A stretch of 64,000 nt of DNA, taken from contig JACZKP010000201.1 in assembly GCA_014860005.1 (NCBI GenBank), positions 28,962-92,961 on the forward strand, given 5' to 3'. The notes beneath the pieces are model-generated. The model saw nothing but the letters and a program-made list of their open reading frames with translations, had not been told where the DNA came from and did not search any database. The DNA is from Verrucomicrobiota bacterium. GTDB lineage: Bacteria; Verrucomicrobiota; Verrucomicrobiae; Limisphaerales; UBA11358. This document shows, piece by piece, positions 50,928-60,732 of the stretch. A program made the translations under genes and the position numbers. Positions within the stretch are counted from its first letter, which is position 1; every line of letters begins with the position of its first letter.

Positions 50928-53300
50928 ATGATGTTCGCCGCCATTGTCATTTCAGGACGTGAATGGGTTTGGCCTGCTGCCGGGTTTCTCCTGGTCGCGA
51001 TTGGGCTGCTCGTCTGGACTTATCGCCGGGCGCATGTGGACAAGAAGCTCCGCACCACCTGTGCGTTCTTGAAACTGCTCGGCTTGGCGGCGCTGCTGGC
51101 GTGTTTGCTTGATCCGCTCTGGACTTCGCAACGGACGCGGCCCGGGGCGAATTTTCTCGCGATCGTCGCGGATAACAGCCAAGGCCTGGGCATCAAGGAT
51201 CGCGGGGACACCTTTACTCGGGGGGCCGCTCTCACCAACCTGCTCGCTCCGCGGCCCGGCGACTGGCAGGCGAAATTGGAAAACACGTTTCAGGTGCGCC
51301 GCTATGTTTTTGATTCGCGTCTCCAGAGCACGAAGGACTTTTCCGAACTCGGCTTCGAGGGTCGGGCTTCGGCCATCGGCGGGGCGTTGCGCACACTCAG
51401 CGAGCGCTTTCGCGGTCAGCCGCTTGCGGGGGTGGTGTTGCTGACGGATGGGAACGCCACCGATCTGCCGGACGGAAAAATTGATGTGACCGGACTGCCG
51501 CCGATTTATCCCGTCGTCATTGGACGCGAGAATCTGATCAACGACATCGCGATTCAGAAAGTTGCCGTGAGCCAGACGGCCTTTGAGGATCAGCCGGTGA
51601 CGGTGCAGGCGGAGGTGTTCGCGGGCGGTTATTCCGGGCGCATGGTCACGGCGCAATTGCTCGATCCCGATGGCAAGGTGGTTCAGGAATTGCATCAGCG
51701 CGCGACGCGGGACACGGACGTTTTTCGCTTTCAAGTGCGCCCGGAAAAAACGGGCGTCTCGTTCTATCGCGTGCGCGTTTCGGCCCGGGACGAACTGGGC
51801 CAGTTCGCGCAACCGGAGACTTCCGTCGAGGCCACGCTGGCGAACAACGCGCAAATCGTGACGGTGGATCGCGGTAAGGGGCCGTATCGAATTCTCTATG
51901 TGAGCGGACGACCGAACTGGGAGTTCAAGTTTCTGAATCGCGCGCTGGCGGAAGATGAGCAGGTGGAACTGGTCGGATTGATCCGGCTGGCGAAACGCGA
52001 GAAGGGTTTTGGCCAGTTTGAATTTCGCAGTCGTCCGGGCGAATCGGCCAATCCGCTCTTTCGCGGGTTTGATCGCACGACGGAAGACACGGAGGGTTAC
52101 GATCAACCGGTGTTGATTCGGCTGAACACGAAGGATGCGACGGAACTGGCGGGCGGTTTTCCCAAAACGGTGGATGTGTTGAACGGGTATCACGCCGTGA
52201 TCCTCGACGATTTGGAGGCGGAGTTTTTCACGCGCGATCAAATGTCGCTGCTGCAAAAATTTGTGTCCGAGCGCGGCGGCGGTTTGTTGATGCTGGGCGG
52301 CGCGGAGTCGTTTCATCAGGGCAAATACGCGCACACGGCGATCGGCGAAATGCTCCCGGTGTATCTGGATTTTCCGCGAGAGGCCCGGCCGGTGGCGAAT
52401 TTGCGGCTCAATCTTTCGCGCGAAGGCTGGCTGCAACCGTGGGCGCGGTTGCGCGATAATGAGGCCGCCGAACGCAAGCGGCTCACCGAGATGCCGGCGA
52501 TGCAGGTGGTGAACCGCGTGCGCGATGTGAAACCTGGGGCAAGCGTCATTGCCGAAGTGGTGGACGAGAGCGGCGGCAAACATCCGGCACTCGTGGCGCA
52601 ACGGTTTGGCAATGGTCGCGTCGGCGCGTTGTTGCTCGGTGATTTCTGGCGCTCGGGTTTGCGCGATGAGGTCGCCCGGAGTGATCAGGACAAAGCGTGG
52701 CGGCAAATGGTGCGGTGGCTGATTTCGGATGTGCCGGAGCGGATTCAATTTCTTGCCGAAGCGAAACGCGATGATCCAAACCAGGCGCTGTCGTTACAGG
52801 TGCGGGTGCGGGACAAGGAGTTCAAACCACTGGATAATGCGACGGTGCAGATCACGGTGCGGGATGGGACCGATACGACTTATGGGACGAACAGCAGTGT
52901 TCGACTTAATGCGGAAGCGGCTTTGACGGAGGCGGGGCTTTATGAAGCGCAGTATGTCCCGCGCGTGACGGGTGGTTATCTCGCCGAGGCGGTGGTCACG
53001 GATGCGGACGGAGTGGAAGTGGGGCGCGCGCAGGCCGGTTGGTCAGCAGATCCGGCCGCCGAAGAATTTCGATCGCTCAAACCGAATCGCGCGTTGCTGG
53101 AACAACTCGCGCGCCAGACGGGCGGGGAAGTGTTGGCGGTGGAGCAGCTCGCGGCATTCGTGGCTAAACTGCCGGCCCGGAATGCGCCGATCACGGAAAA
53201 CGTGACCATACCGCTGTGGCATCAGCCGTTGGTGTTTTTACTGGCGTTGGCGTGCTTCGCTGCTGAATGGGGACTGCGGCGCTGGAAGGGAATGGCATGA
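50928..53300 (+). CDS. GATase1-like/vWA membrane protein
   Basis: A 790-aa protein. Two N-terminal membrane helices (about 15-30 and 47-63), then a vWA-type domain (about 75-205, 'FLAIVADNSQGLGIKD' and 'GVVLLTDGNATDLPDG'; the MIDAS Ser is partly degenerate). Ig-like beta domains come next, then a glutamine-amidotransferase-like alpha/beta domain (about 315-600, 'RILYVSGRPNWEFKFLNRAL' ... 'KFVSERGGGLLMLGGAESFH'), and a C-terminal membrane helix (about 765-782). No catalytic Cys-His pair of an active amidotransferase is apparent. Probably a surface or periplasmic partner in the MoxR module. ATG 50928 is used; ATG 50931 is also possible. Confidence 0.82.
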   Translation: MMFAAIVISGREWVWPAAGFLLVAIGLLVWTYRRAHVDKKLRTTCAFLKLLGLAALLACLLDPLWTSQRTRPGANFLAIVADNSQGLGIKDRGDTFTRGAALTNLLAPRPGDWQAKLENTFQVRRYVFDSRLQSTKDFSELGFEGRASAIGGALRTLSERFRGQPLAGVVLLTDGNATDLPDGKIDVTGLPPIYPVVIGRENLINDIAIQKVAVSQTAFEDQPVTVQAEVFAGGYSGRMVTAQLLDPDGKVVQELHQRATRDTDVFRFQVRPEKTGVSFYRVRVSARDELGQFAQPETSVEATLANNAQIVTVDRGKGPYRILYVSGRPNWEFKFLNRALAEDEQVELVGLIRLAKREKGFGQFEFRSRPGESANPLFRGFDRTTEDTEGYDQPVLIRLNTKDATELAGGFPKTVDVLNGYHAVILDDLEAEFFTRDQMSLLQKFVSERGGGLLMLGGAESFHQGKYAHTAIGEMLPVYLDFPREARPVANLRLNLSREGWLQPWARLRDNEAAERKRLTEMPAMQVVNRVRDVKPGASVIAEVVDESGGKHPALVAQRFGNGRVGALLLGDFWRSGLRDEVARSDQDKAWRQMVRWLISDVPERIQFLAEAKRDDPNQALSLQVRVRDKEFKPLDNATVQITVRDGTDTTYGTNSSVRLNAEAALTEAGLYEAQYVPRVTGGYLAEAVVTDADGVEVGRAQAGWSADPAAEEFRSLKPNRALLEQLARQTGGEVLAVEQLAAFVAKLPARNAPITENVTIPLWHQPLVFLLALACFAAEWGLRRWKGMA

Positions 53301-54307
53301 AGTTACGGCTGCTTACAACAATCCTTCTGGTGTGCCTGACGGGTTTGGCATTTGCCAATGGGACCTATGCGACTCGTGGGACGAATGGGCAGCCCACGGT
53401 TATTGTTGTCGTCGGAGCGGCGGGGGAAGCGGAGTTTGGGGTGGAGTTTGCCAAATGGACCGAGCAATGGCGCAAGGCAACGGAGCAGGCTGGGGCTATA
53501 CATCAAGTCGTCGGAATTGGGCCGACCAACGCGATTACTGATCTGGCGCAACTGAAAGAAATCCTGAGCAACGAACCCACCAACACGACGGCGGAACTTT
53601 GGTTGGTCTTGATTGGGCACGGCACCTTTGATGGCAAGGAAGCCAAGTTCAACCTGCGCGGGCCGGATTTGTCCGCGACGGAACTCGCGGAATGGTTGAA
53701 GTCGTTTCGGCGGCCCGTCATCGTCATCAACAGCGCGTCTTCCAGCAGTCCGTTTCTCAACAAACTCTCCGGCCCGGAGCGCATCATCGTGACGGCGACG
53801 AAAAGTGGTTACGAAGAAAGTTTTGCGCGCTTCGGGAAATTCATCGCTGAAGCGATGACCGATTTGAAGGCGGATCTCGACAAGGACGGTCAGACTTCGT
53901 TGCTGGAAGCGTTCATTATGGCGTCGCGGCAGGTGGCGGAATTTTACGCGACGGAAGGTCGCCTCGCCACGGAAACCGCACTGCTCGATGACAACGGCGA
54001 TGGGTTGGGCACGCCGGCTGATTTTTTTCGGGGCGCGCGCGCGGTAAAGGAACCCGCCGGTGGTGGCACGGTGGATGGTTTGCGCGCTCATCAGATTCAT
54101 CTCATTCGGAGTGAGCAGGAACAGCAGATGCCCGCGGAAATCCGCGCGCGGCGGGACGAACTGGAGTTGGCGGTCGCCCGCTTGCGGGAATCCAAGGCAA
54201 CTTTTGCCGCGGACGAGTATTACCGGCGGCTGGAAAACCTGATGCTCGAACTGGCGAAGATATATTCTGCCATGCCGCAGGATTCCACTTCGAGAGTTCA
54301 GCGGTAA
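53297..54307 (+). CDS. Caspase/C13-like secreted protein lacking evident nucleophile Cys
   Basis: A 336-aa protein with a signal peptide (LRLLTTILLVCLTGLAFA). A caspase-hemoglobinase-like alpha/beta fold is suggested by 'QPTVIVVVGAAGEAEFG', the His-bearing 'ELWLVLIGHGTFDGKEAKFN' and the following strand 'RRPVIVINSASSSSPF'. In active C13/C14 peptidases that strand ends in a catalytic Cys; here the position reads Ala/Ser (NSASSSS). An EF-hand-like Asp loop follows (DLDKDGQTSLLEA, DDNGDGLGTP). It is the last gene of the module, coupled by ATGA. Either an inactive pseudo-protease or an unusual nucleophile; inference. Confidence 0.72.
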   Translation: MKLRLLTTILLVCLTGLAFANGTYATRGTNGQPTVIVVVGAAGEAEFGVEFAKWTEQWRKATEQAGAIHQVVGIGPTNAITDLAQLKEILSNEPTNTTAELWLVLIGHGTFDGKEAKFNLRGPDLSATELAEWLKSFRRPVIVINSASSSSPFLNKLSGPERIIVTATKSGYEESFARFGKFIAEAMTDLKADLDKDGQTSLLEAFIMASRQVAEFYATEGRLATETALLDDNGDGLGTPADFFRGARAVKEPAGGGTVDGLRAHQIHLIRSEQEQQMPAEIRARRDELELAVARLRESKATFAADEYYRRLENLMLELAKIYSAMPQDSTSRVQR

Positions 54308-54909
54308 ATATCAACAAGGAAAACTGAAGCCTCGGTGCGGCCGACGTTCACGATGGCATGGGGCACATCGGCGCGGTAGCTGACGGAATCTCCGCGATGG
54401 AGCGTCTCCGCGTCGCTCCCGGATTCCACCCGCACCTGGCCGCCTTCGACCGTGAGGAATTCTCGCGTGCCCTCGAAGTGCGGTGCGCTGCGTAACGCCC
54501 CGCCGGGCTGCAATTGCACTTCGTAGAACTCCACATCTTTCTCAAGGTTGAGCGGCGAGAGCGTGCGGATGCGGCAGTTCTTGTCGGAACGGTAATGATA
54601 CGCGCGGTCCTCGGCGCGGATCACTGTGATGGAGGAGGTCGCCCCGGGGCTTTCCAGCAGATCCCCAAGGCTCATGCTGAATGATTGGGCGATGCGCTGC
54701 GTGACGGCCAGGGTGGGATTGGCCTGTTCGCGTTCGATCTGGCTGAGCATGGAGCGGCTTACCCCGCTGGCGCCGGCCAGGTCTTCCAACGACCAGTCCC
54801 GCTCGGTCCGCAGTTGTTTAACGCGCGCCCCCAGATGGCGGTTGATGGCGTCGGCGGTTTCCTCCGGGGCAGTGGCTTTGGCAGTCGGGGCGGTCCGTTT
54901 CGATTTCAT
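54298..54909 (-). CDS. XRE-family regulator with cupin sensor
   Basis: A 203-aa transcription factor. The helix-turn-helix (about 25-80, 'LGARVKQLRTERDWSLEDLA' and 'SGVSRSMLSQIEREQANPTL') is followed by a C-terminal cupin_2 barrel (about 125-200, 'EFYEVQLQPGGALRSAPHFE' and 'GTREFLTVEGGQVRVESGSD'). This architecture (SutR/PuuR-like) usually senses a small metabolite. It is divergent from tdh, so threonine catabolism is the likely target (inference). Its 3' end overlaps the last gene of the preceding module by 10 bp. Confidence 0.92.
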   Translation of the reverse strand: MKSKRTAPTAKATAPEETADAINRHLGARVKQLRTERDWSLEDLAGASGVSRSMLSQIEREQANPTLAVTQRIAQSFSMSLGDLLESPGATSSITVIRAEDRAYHYRSDKNCRIRTLSPLNLEKDVEFYEVQLQPGGALRSAPHFEGTREFLTVEGGQVRVESGSDAETLHRGDSVSYRADVPHAIVNVGRTEASVFLVDIYR

Positions 54910-55088
54910 GGTATTGTGCAGTATATCGGAAAGAGTTCTTGCATAGTGGAATCATGTCTCTAAGATGCTGGAGGCAATTTCCATTATGCTGGAAATGATG
55001 CCGCCGCGCCGGTCGCCTGGCAATCCTTTTGATCTTGCGGAAAGTTCAGGCTCGGCGCGCGGGAAAACAAATAAAGCATGGCACGACA
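54910..55088. promoter_or_regulatory. Divergent promoter region with candidate operator
   Basis: 179 bp between the regulator gene and tdh, more AT-rich than its surroundings. It contains the perfect inverted repeat ATTTCCA-N6-TGGAAAT at 54977-54996, a plausible operator for the XRE-cupin protein. Confidence 0.45.
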
Positions 55089-56120
55089 ATGAAAGCTCTG
55101 GTCAAGAAAGAAGCCCGGCCCGGTTTGTGGCTGGAGGACGTACCCGAACCCACCATCGGCATCAATGACGTGTTGATCCGCGTGGACCGCACCGGAATCT
55201 GCGGCACGGATCTGCACATTTACAAATGGGACGCGTGGGCGCAGAAGACGATTCCCGTGCCAATGGTCGTGGGCCATGAATTCGTTGGCCGGATTGTGGC
55301 GGTGGGCGCCAATGTTTATGATTTCAAGCCGGGAGATATTGTCAGCGGCGAGGGTCACGTGGTGTGCGGGCGTTGCCGGAATTGTATGGCCGGGCGGCGG
55401 CATCTGTGCGCGGACACCAAGGGCGTGGGCGTGAACCGGGCCGGCGCGTTCGCGGAGTTGCTATCTCTTCCCATGACCAATGTCTGGCATCACGCGCCGG
55501 AGATTGACCTCGATGTGGCTTCGATTTTTGATCCGTTCGGCAACGCGGTTCATACGGCGCTGTCGTTTCCGACACTGGGCGAGGACGTGTTAATCACTGG
55601 CGCCGGTCCGATTGGCATCATGGCGGTGGCCATTGCGAAGCACGCCGGCGCGCGCTATGTGGTGGTGACGGATGTGAATGATTACCGGCTCGACCTGGCC
55701 CGGCAAATGGGAGCGACGCTGGCGGTGAACGTCGCAAGGAACGGCGACCTGAAGCAGATTCAGAAGCAGCTTGGCATGGCAGAGGGCTTCGATGTGGGGT
55801 TGGAAATGTCCGGCAACGCGCGGGCCTTCAGTGACATGATCGTGAACATGGCGCATGGCGGCAAAATCGCGATGTTGGGCATTCCGCCGGACGCGATGAC
55901 GATTGATTGGAATCAGGTCATTTTTAACATGCTTACGATCAAAGGGATTTACGGCCGGGAAATGTACGACACGTGGTACAAGATGACCGTGATGCTACAG
56001 AGCGGCCTCGACATCAAACCGGTGATCACGCATCGTTTTCATCACACGGAGTTTGAAAAAGGCTTTGAAGTGATGAAGACCGGCATGTCGGGCAAAGTCA
56101 TTCTTGACTGGAAGAATTGA
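55089..56120 (+). CDS. tdh: L-threonine 3-dehydrogenase
   Basis: A 343-aa zinc-dependent MDR dehydrogenase that oxidises L-threonine to 2-amino-3-ketobutyrate with NAD+. Catalytic zinc ligands are in '[17 protein letters not shown]' (C38-type) and 'VVGHEFVG' (His-Glu). Structural zinc cysteines are in '[16 protein letters not shown]'. The Rossmann glycine motif is '[15 protein letters not shown]'. '[20 protein letters not shown]' and '[16 protein letters not shown]' are diagnostic of Tdh. The kbl gene further down supplies the second step. ATG 55089 is preferred over an in-frame ATG at 55029 that adds an unrelated leader. Confidence 0.95.
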   Translation: MKALVKKEARPGLWLEDVPEPTIGINDVLIRVDRTGICGTDLHIYKWDAWAQKTIPVPMVVGHEFVGRIVAVGANVYDFKPGDIVSGEGHVVCGRCRNCMAGRRHLCADTKGVGVNRAGAFAELLSLPMTNVWHHAPEIDLDVASIFDPFGNAVHTALSFPTLGEDVLITGAGPIGIMAVAIAKHAGARYVVVTDVNDYRLDLARQMGATLAVNVARNGDLKQIQKQLGMAEGFDVGLEMSGNARAFSDMIVNMAHGGKIAMLGIPPDAMTIDWNQVIFNMLTIKGIYGREMYDTWYKMTVMLQSGLDIKPVITHRFHHTEFEKGFEVMKTGMSGKVILDWKN

Positions 56121-56125
56121 TCAAC

Positions 56126-57412
56126 ATGAAGCGCATTGGATGTTTTATTTCCGGGGCATTGATTGGTGCCGCGGCCCTGACCACAACCGCCGCCGCGGCC
56201 GAACTCCGCGTGCCGGCTTACACCGCGTATCTGGAGCCAAATGCGGATGGCGCCCGGGTTTCGCAGCGCGGTGGCGTGACGCGGTGGACCGACCCGGACT
56301 TAAAGGTGGTGTGGTTTGGCGAGTTCAAGCAAACCGGTGAAGTAACGGCGCGGCTGACGTTGGAGCTCCCCGCAGATGCGGAATCGAAACTCAAGTTGAC
56401 GGTTGCCGGACAGTCACGGGAAACCAGCGTGATAGGTGCGGGTAGTGATACCCCAGTGACGGCCGACTTCGGTGCCTTCACCATTCAGCAGCCGGGCTAC
56501 CAACGATTCATGCTCGAATCATTGAACGAACGCGGAAAGCCATTCGGCGATCTTGAAGCATTGCTGCTCGATGGGGCGGCTTTGGCGGACGCACATTTTA
56601 ATCTCAAGGAACGCCGGAACGCGGCCTCCGTGCATCTGGCTTATCCGGTGCCGTCGGGGACGGACGTCGCTGCTTTTTATTGCGAAGTGACAGCCGTCGA
56701 AGAACCGGTCACCACCTTCTACATGGCGTGTGGCTGGCATCGCGGCTATTTCGGAATGCAGGTCAACAGCCTGACCGAGCGCCGGATCATCTTCAGCGTG
56801 TGGGACAGTGGTGGCGAAGCGGTGGATCGGAAGAAAGTCGCCGACGACAACCGTGTCAAACTCATGGGCAAGGGCGAGGATGTTTACACGGGTGATTTTG
56901 GCAACGAAGGCACGGGCGGCCACAGTCACTTGAAGTATTTGTGGAAGACCGGCGAGAAGCAGCGTTTCGTCGTTACGGCCCAGCCGACAAATGAAACCTA
57001 CACGATTTTCTCGGGCTACTATTTCCATCCCGACAAACAGGAGTGGATGCTGATCTCGTCCTGGAAAGCGCCGAAAGAGGGAGGCTGGTTGCGGCGTCCG
57101 CACAGCTTCAGCGAGAATTTCTGGGGCAGCACCGGTCATGTGCTGCGCAAGGCGCTTTATGGCAACCAATGGATTCGCACGCCGGCGGGCGAATGGATTG
57201 AACTCACCACGGCCACCTTCAGTCACGACCCGACCGGGCGGCAGGATCGCCTGGATCGCTTCATGGGCGTCGAGAATGGCCAGTTCTTCCTGAGTCACGG
57301 CGGATTCGTGGCCGGCCTCACGCAGTTTGGTGAAAAGTTCACGCGACCTGCGCTCGGTAAACCGCCGGTCATAAAGTTGCCCGCGACACCGGGCTTGGCC
57401 GGAGCGGAATGA
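56126..57412 (+). CDS. DUF3472 (with DUF5077) secreted protein
   Basis: A 428-aa protein with signal peptide (CFISGALIGAAALTTTAAAA). N-terminal beta domain (about 30-130, DUF5077-like) precedes the DUF3472 core, with 'ASVHLAYPVPSGTDVAAFYC', 'YMACGWHRGYFGMQVNSLTE' and 'IIFSVWDSGGEAVDRKKVAD', then 'HSHLKYLWKTGEKQRFVVTA'. DUF3472 is found in secreted carbohydrate-associated proteins; no activity is established. It sits directly after tdh (5-bp gap) and its stop overlaps the next start (ATGA). ATG 56126 is used; TTG 56117 would add three residues. Confidence 0.9.
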   Translation: MKRIGCFISGALIGAAALTTTAAAAELRVPAYTAYLEPNADGARVSQRGGVTRWTDPDLKVVWFGEFKQTGEVTARLTLELPADAESKLKLTVAGQSRETSVIGAGSDTPVTADFGAFTIQQPGYQRFMLESLNERGKPFGDLEALLLDGAALADAHFNLKERRNAASVHLAYPVPSGTDVAAFYCEVTAVEEPVTTFYMACGWHRGYFGMQVNSLTERRIIFSVWDSGGEAVDRKKVADDNRVKLMGKGEDVYTGDFGNEGTGGHSHLKYLWKTGEKQRFVVTAQPTNETYTIFSGYYFHPDKQEWMLISSWKAPKEGGWLRRPHSFSENFWGSTGHVLRKALYGNQWIRTPAGEWIELTTATFSHDPTGRQDRLDRFMGVENGQFFLSHGGFVAGLTQFGEKFTRPALGKPPVIKLPATPGLAGAE

Positions 57413-58038
57413 ACACGCCGTTGGTCCAGACAGTGGTCGAGCACGCGGCCATTTCGGTTTCGGCGATGGGCGGCGTGCTGGCGGCGCGGGGCAAACGCAT
57501 AGACCTCTTTGGCGTGGTCGTGCTGGCGCTGGCGACTTCGTTTGGTGGCGGTACCGTGCGCGATGTTCTGGTGGGCGATTTGCCGGTCGTCTGGTTGCGG
57601 GTGCCAGATTACCTGATCAATGGAACGGTCACGGCGCTGGTCACTTTTGGGGTCGTGCGATTGTGGTCGCTGCCGAAGCGTGCGTTGCTGGTGGCGGACG
57701 CGTTTGCGCTGGCATTGTTCACCGTCATCGGCACCGCCAAAGGGCATGCACTCGGACTTTCCGCTCCTGTCTGCGTATTGCTGGGCGTAATTACGGGCGT
57801 GGCGGGCGGTATCGTTCGGGACATCTTGCTGGGGGAAGTGCCACTGGTATTCCAGCCCCAGATTCATCTCTACGCCACGGCAGCTTTGGCGGGCGCAAGT
57901 GTTTTTATGGCGCTGAAGTACGCAGGCATCCGGGGCGTGGCGGTCACGGGAGCAGGGATTGGCGTGGTGCTGCTGCTGCGGTTGCTGGGCATCCGCTGGA
58001 AGATTTCCCTGCCGATCTTCGAGGCGGGGAGGAATTGA
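57409..58038 (+). CDS. TRIC/YicG-family membrane protein
   Basis: A 209-aa protein with six or seven helices and the twin UPF0126 repeats. Repeat 1 is 'GGVLAARGKRIDLFGVVVLA' and 'ALATSFGGGTVRDVLVGDLP'; repeat 2 is 'FALALFTVIGTAKGHALGL' and 'GVAGGIVRDILLGEVPLVF'. The Gly-Gly-Gly-x-x-R-D-x-L signature is that of prokaryotic TRIC cation channels, some members of which have been annotated as glycine or amino-acid related transporters. Given the glycine-producing tdh/kbl pathway around it, a role with glycine is conceivable but unproven. Coupled to the preceding gene by ATGA. Confidence 0.92.
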   Translation: MNTPLVQTVVEHAAISVSAMGGVLAARGKRIDLFGVVVLALATSFGGGTVRDVLVGDLPVVWLRVPDYLINGTVTALVTFGVVRLWSLPKRALLVADAFALALFTVIGTAKGHALGLSAPVCVLLGVITGVAGGIVRDILLGEVPLVFQPQIHLYATAALAGASVFMALKYAGIRGVAVTGAGIGVVLLLRLLGIRWKISLPIFEAGRN

Positions 58039-58064
58039 AACGGTACACAACGACTGCTTATTTC

Positions 58065-59516
58065 ATGAGGAATCAACTCCGCTGCCTCAGCCTGCTGACG
58101 GGCGTGTTTCTGTCTGGCATTGCTTCTCTCGCATCGGCGACTGCGGACAGCGCCCGGTATGCCGTGGTCGTTTCGCGGGAAACCCAGGCTGATGCTGCCT
58201 GGGCCAAAGTGGTGGACGCCTTGCGCGAAAAGCATGGAGCGACGGTTTTGACGTTTGAGAAAGAACTGGAGGAAACCCTGCCGGCTTTGCGGGAGCAGTT
58301 TCCGCGGTTTGTTTGCTTTGTGGCACAACCCAGGGAAGCCACCCGCGAGTTCGGCGTGCGGGTGCATCAATTGACGCGGCGCTTCGACGATGATCCCTAC
58401 GCGGATTGCTTCTGGGGCATCCTCACAGGTTACGATGCTGCCAACGCCTTGAAGATCGCGCAGCATCGCGAACCTCTGACGGTGCGCAAAGTGGCCTCGG
58501 GAACGGAACTGGCGATGGACATGGTCGAGGAGGGCGTTTGGTATTGTGAACTCAAACAAGGCCGGATGGTGCGCAAGGAACCTGGCGGCGTAGCGGCTGA
58601 ACTCAAAGGCCCGGCTGACACCACGAAGGCGCTGGTGGATTCGCTGAACGAGTATCAAGCGGACTTGTTTGTCACTTCGGGCCACGCCACGGAGCGCGAC
58701 TGGATGATCGGTTTCCGGTACCAGAACGGGTTCTTCAAGCACGCGGACGGTCGTCTCTATGGGCTCGACACAGAAGGGAAACGTTTTCCGATTCAATCGC
58801 CGAATCCCAAGGTCTATCTTCCCATTGGCAATTGCCTCATGGGACACATTGATCAGCCAGACTGCATGGCGCTCTCGTGGTTCAACAGCGCGGGAGTCCT
58901 TCAGATGCCCGGTTACACCGTGCCTACCTGGTACGGCTACATGGGCTGGGGACTGCTGGATTACTTTGTCGAGCAACCGGGCCGCTACACGCTCACCGAG
59001 GCGTTTTTTGCCAATCATCACGCGCTTATTCACCGACTGGCCACCTTCTTTCCGGAATTGATTGAGGCGAAAACCGACGCGAACGGCCGGCTGACTACGC
59101 GTCCCACGCCCAGCGCTGCTGCCAAAGCCGCCCGGCTTACGGCCAACGACGCGCGCGGGTTGGTGTTCGATCGTGACTTCGTGGTCTTCTATGGAGATCC
59201 CGCCTGGCAGGCGCGCATGGCTGACCGGCCAAAGGCTTTTGAACAGACGCTGACTGAAGCTGAAGGCGTGTTCACCTTCACGATCAAGCCCAATCGCGGC
59301 GCCGCGAGTTTCCAGCCGATTAACACCAATGGCTCCCAGCGCGGGGGCCGGCCTTTCGTGGCGTTTTTGCCGCAACGCATCCGCAACTTTAAGGTGATCG
59401 AAGGCGCGGACCTCCAACCGGTCATCACGGATGATTTCATCGTGGTGCCGAATCCGGGCACGTGCGAACCGGACCAAACCTATCGCGTCGTGTTCACGGC
59501 GGAGCGAATCCCCTGA
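58065..59516 (+). CDS. Secreted C25-like (gingipain-fold) protein
   Basis: A 483-aa protein with signal peptide ([20 protein letters not shown]). The region '[20 protein letters not shown]' (candidate catalytic His) and '[20 protein letters not shown]' (candidate nucleophile Cys) are in the order and spacing of gingipain-like C25 peptidases. '[20 protein letters not shown]' and '[20 protein letters not shown]' follow. If active, it would be a cysteine peptidase of the cell envelope. The ATG at 58065 is chosen because the signal peptide begins there. It lies between the TRIC gene and kbl. Confidence 0.75.
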   Translation: MRNQLRCLSLLTGVFLSGIASLASATADSARYAVVVSRETQADAAWAKVVDALREKHGATVLTFEKELEETLPALREQFPRFVCFVAQPREATREFGVRVHQLTRRFDDDPYADCFWGILTGYDAANALKIAQHREPLTVRKVASGTELAMDMVEEGVWYCELKQGRMVRKEPGGVAAELKGPADTTKALVDSLNEYQADLFVTSGHATERDWMIGFRYQNGFFKHADGRLYGLDTEGKRFPIQSPNPKVYLPIGNCLMGHIDQPDCMALSWFNSAGVLQMPGYTVPTWYGYMGWGLLDYFVEQPGRYTLTEAFFANHHALIHRLATFFPELIEAKTDANGRLTTRPTPSAAAKAARLTANDARGLVFDRDFVVFYGDPAWQARMADRPKAFEQTLTEAEGVFTFTIKPNRGAASFQPINTNGSQRGGRPFVAFLPQRIRNFKVIEGADLQPVITDDFIVVPNPGTCEPDQTYRVVFTAERIP

Positions 59517-59541
59517 TCTTCATCTCAACCCAATCAAAGCC

Positions 59542-60732
59542 ATGTTTGGACCGCTGCAACAACATCTGACCCGGCAACTCCAGGACATTCGCGGCGCCGG
59601 CCTCTACAAATCCGAGCGCGTCATCAGCACCCCGCAGGGCACCCGCGTGCGCGTAGCTGATGGCGAACCCGTGCTGATCCTGTGCGCCAACAATTATCTC
59701 GGCCTTGCCCAAGATCCCGAAGTGCGCGACGCCGCCAAAGCCGGTCTGGATAATTGGGGCTACGGCATGGCCAGTGTGCGCTTCATCTGCGGCACGCAAT
59801 CGCCGCACAAACAGCTTGAGGCAAAGCTCAGTGAGTTTCTGGGTGTGGAGGACACGATTCTCTATTCGTCCTGCTTTGATGCCAACGGCGGCTTGTTCGA
59901 GACGCTGCTCGGGCCGGAGGACGCCGTGATCTCGGATGAATTGAACCACGCCTCGATCATTGACGGCATCCGGCTCTGCAAGGCGCAGCGCTACCGGTAC
60001 AAGAACAACGACATGGCCGACCTGGAGGCAAAGCTGAAAGAGGCTGATGCGAACAAAGCCCGCTTCAAAATGATCGCCACGGACGGCGTGTTTTCGATGG
60101 ATGGCTACATCGCCAACCTGCCGGACATCTGTGATCTCGCCGAAAAATACCACGCGCTGGTGATGGTGGACGATTCGCACTCGGTCGGCTTCATGGGCAA
60201 ACACGGTCGCGGCACGCACGAACATTGCGGCGTGATGGGGCGCGTGGATCTCATCACCGGCACGATGGGCAAGGCGCTGGGCGGCGCCAGCGGCGGTTAC
60301 ACCGGTGGCCGCAAGGAGATCATCGAGTTCCTGCGCCAGCGCTCGCGGCCCTATCTCTTTTCCAACACCCTCGCGCCGAGCATCGTCGCCGGCACGCTCA
60401 AGGTGCTGGAGTTGTTGAATCGTTCCACCGAACTGCGCGACCGGTTGGAGGCGAACACAAAATTCTTCCGCGAGGGCATGACGAAGGCGGGTTTCAACCT
60501 TCTGCCGGGCGAACATCCGATCGTTCCGGTGATGTTTGGTGATGCGCCGCTGGCCGTCAAGTTCGCCGACCGGATGCTCGCCCGCGGCGTGTACGTCATT
60601 GCGTTCAGCTACCCCGTCGTGCCGCAGGGCAAGGCGCGCATCCGCACCCAGATGTCCGCCGCGCACACGCGCGAGGACCTCGCTTTCGCGATTGAGCAAT
60701 TCATTGAAGTGAAAGCGGAACTGGGCTTGTGA
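59542..60732 (+). CDS. kbl: Glycine C-acetyltransferase (2-amino-3-ketobutyrate CoA ligase)
   Basis: A 396-aa PLP-dependent alpha-oxoamine synthase. It cleaves 2-amino-3-ketobutyrate with CoA to glycine and acetyl-CoA, the second step after Tdh. '[16 protein letters not shown]', '[20 protein letters not shown]' and '[20 protein letters not shown]' are family motifs; the PLP lysine is in '[19 protein letters not shown]' (K244). '[10 protein letters not shown]' follows. The length fits Kbl. ATG 59542 is used; the preceding in-frame sequence has no support. Separated from tdh by three genes. Confidence 0.94.
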   Translation: MFGPLQQHLTRQLQDIRGAGLYKSERVISTPQGTRVRVADGEPVLILCANNYLGLAQDPEVRDAAKAGLDNWGYGMASVRFICGTQSPHKQLEAKLSEFLGVEDTILYSSCFDANGGLFETLLGPEDAVISDELNHASIIDGIRLCKAQRYRYKNNDMADLEAKLKEADANKARFKMIATDGVFSMDGYIANLPDICDLAEKYHALVMVDDSHSVGFMGKHGRGTHEHCGVMGRVDLITGTMGKALGGASGGYTGGRKEIIEFLRQRSRPYLFSNTLAPSIVAGTLKVLELLNRSTELRDRLEANTKFFREGMTKAGFNLLPGEHPIVPVMFGDAPLAVKFADRMLARGVYVIAFSYPVVPQGKARIRTQMSAAHTREDLAFAIEQFIEVKAELGL

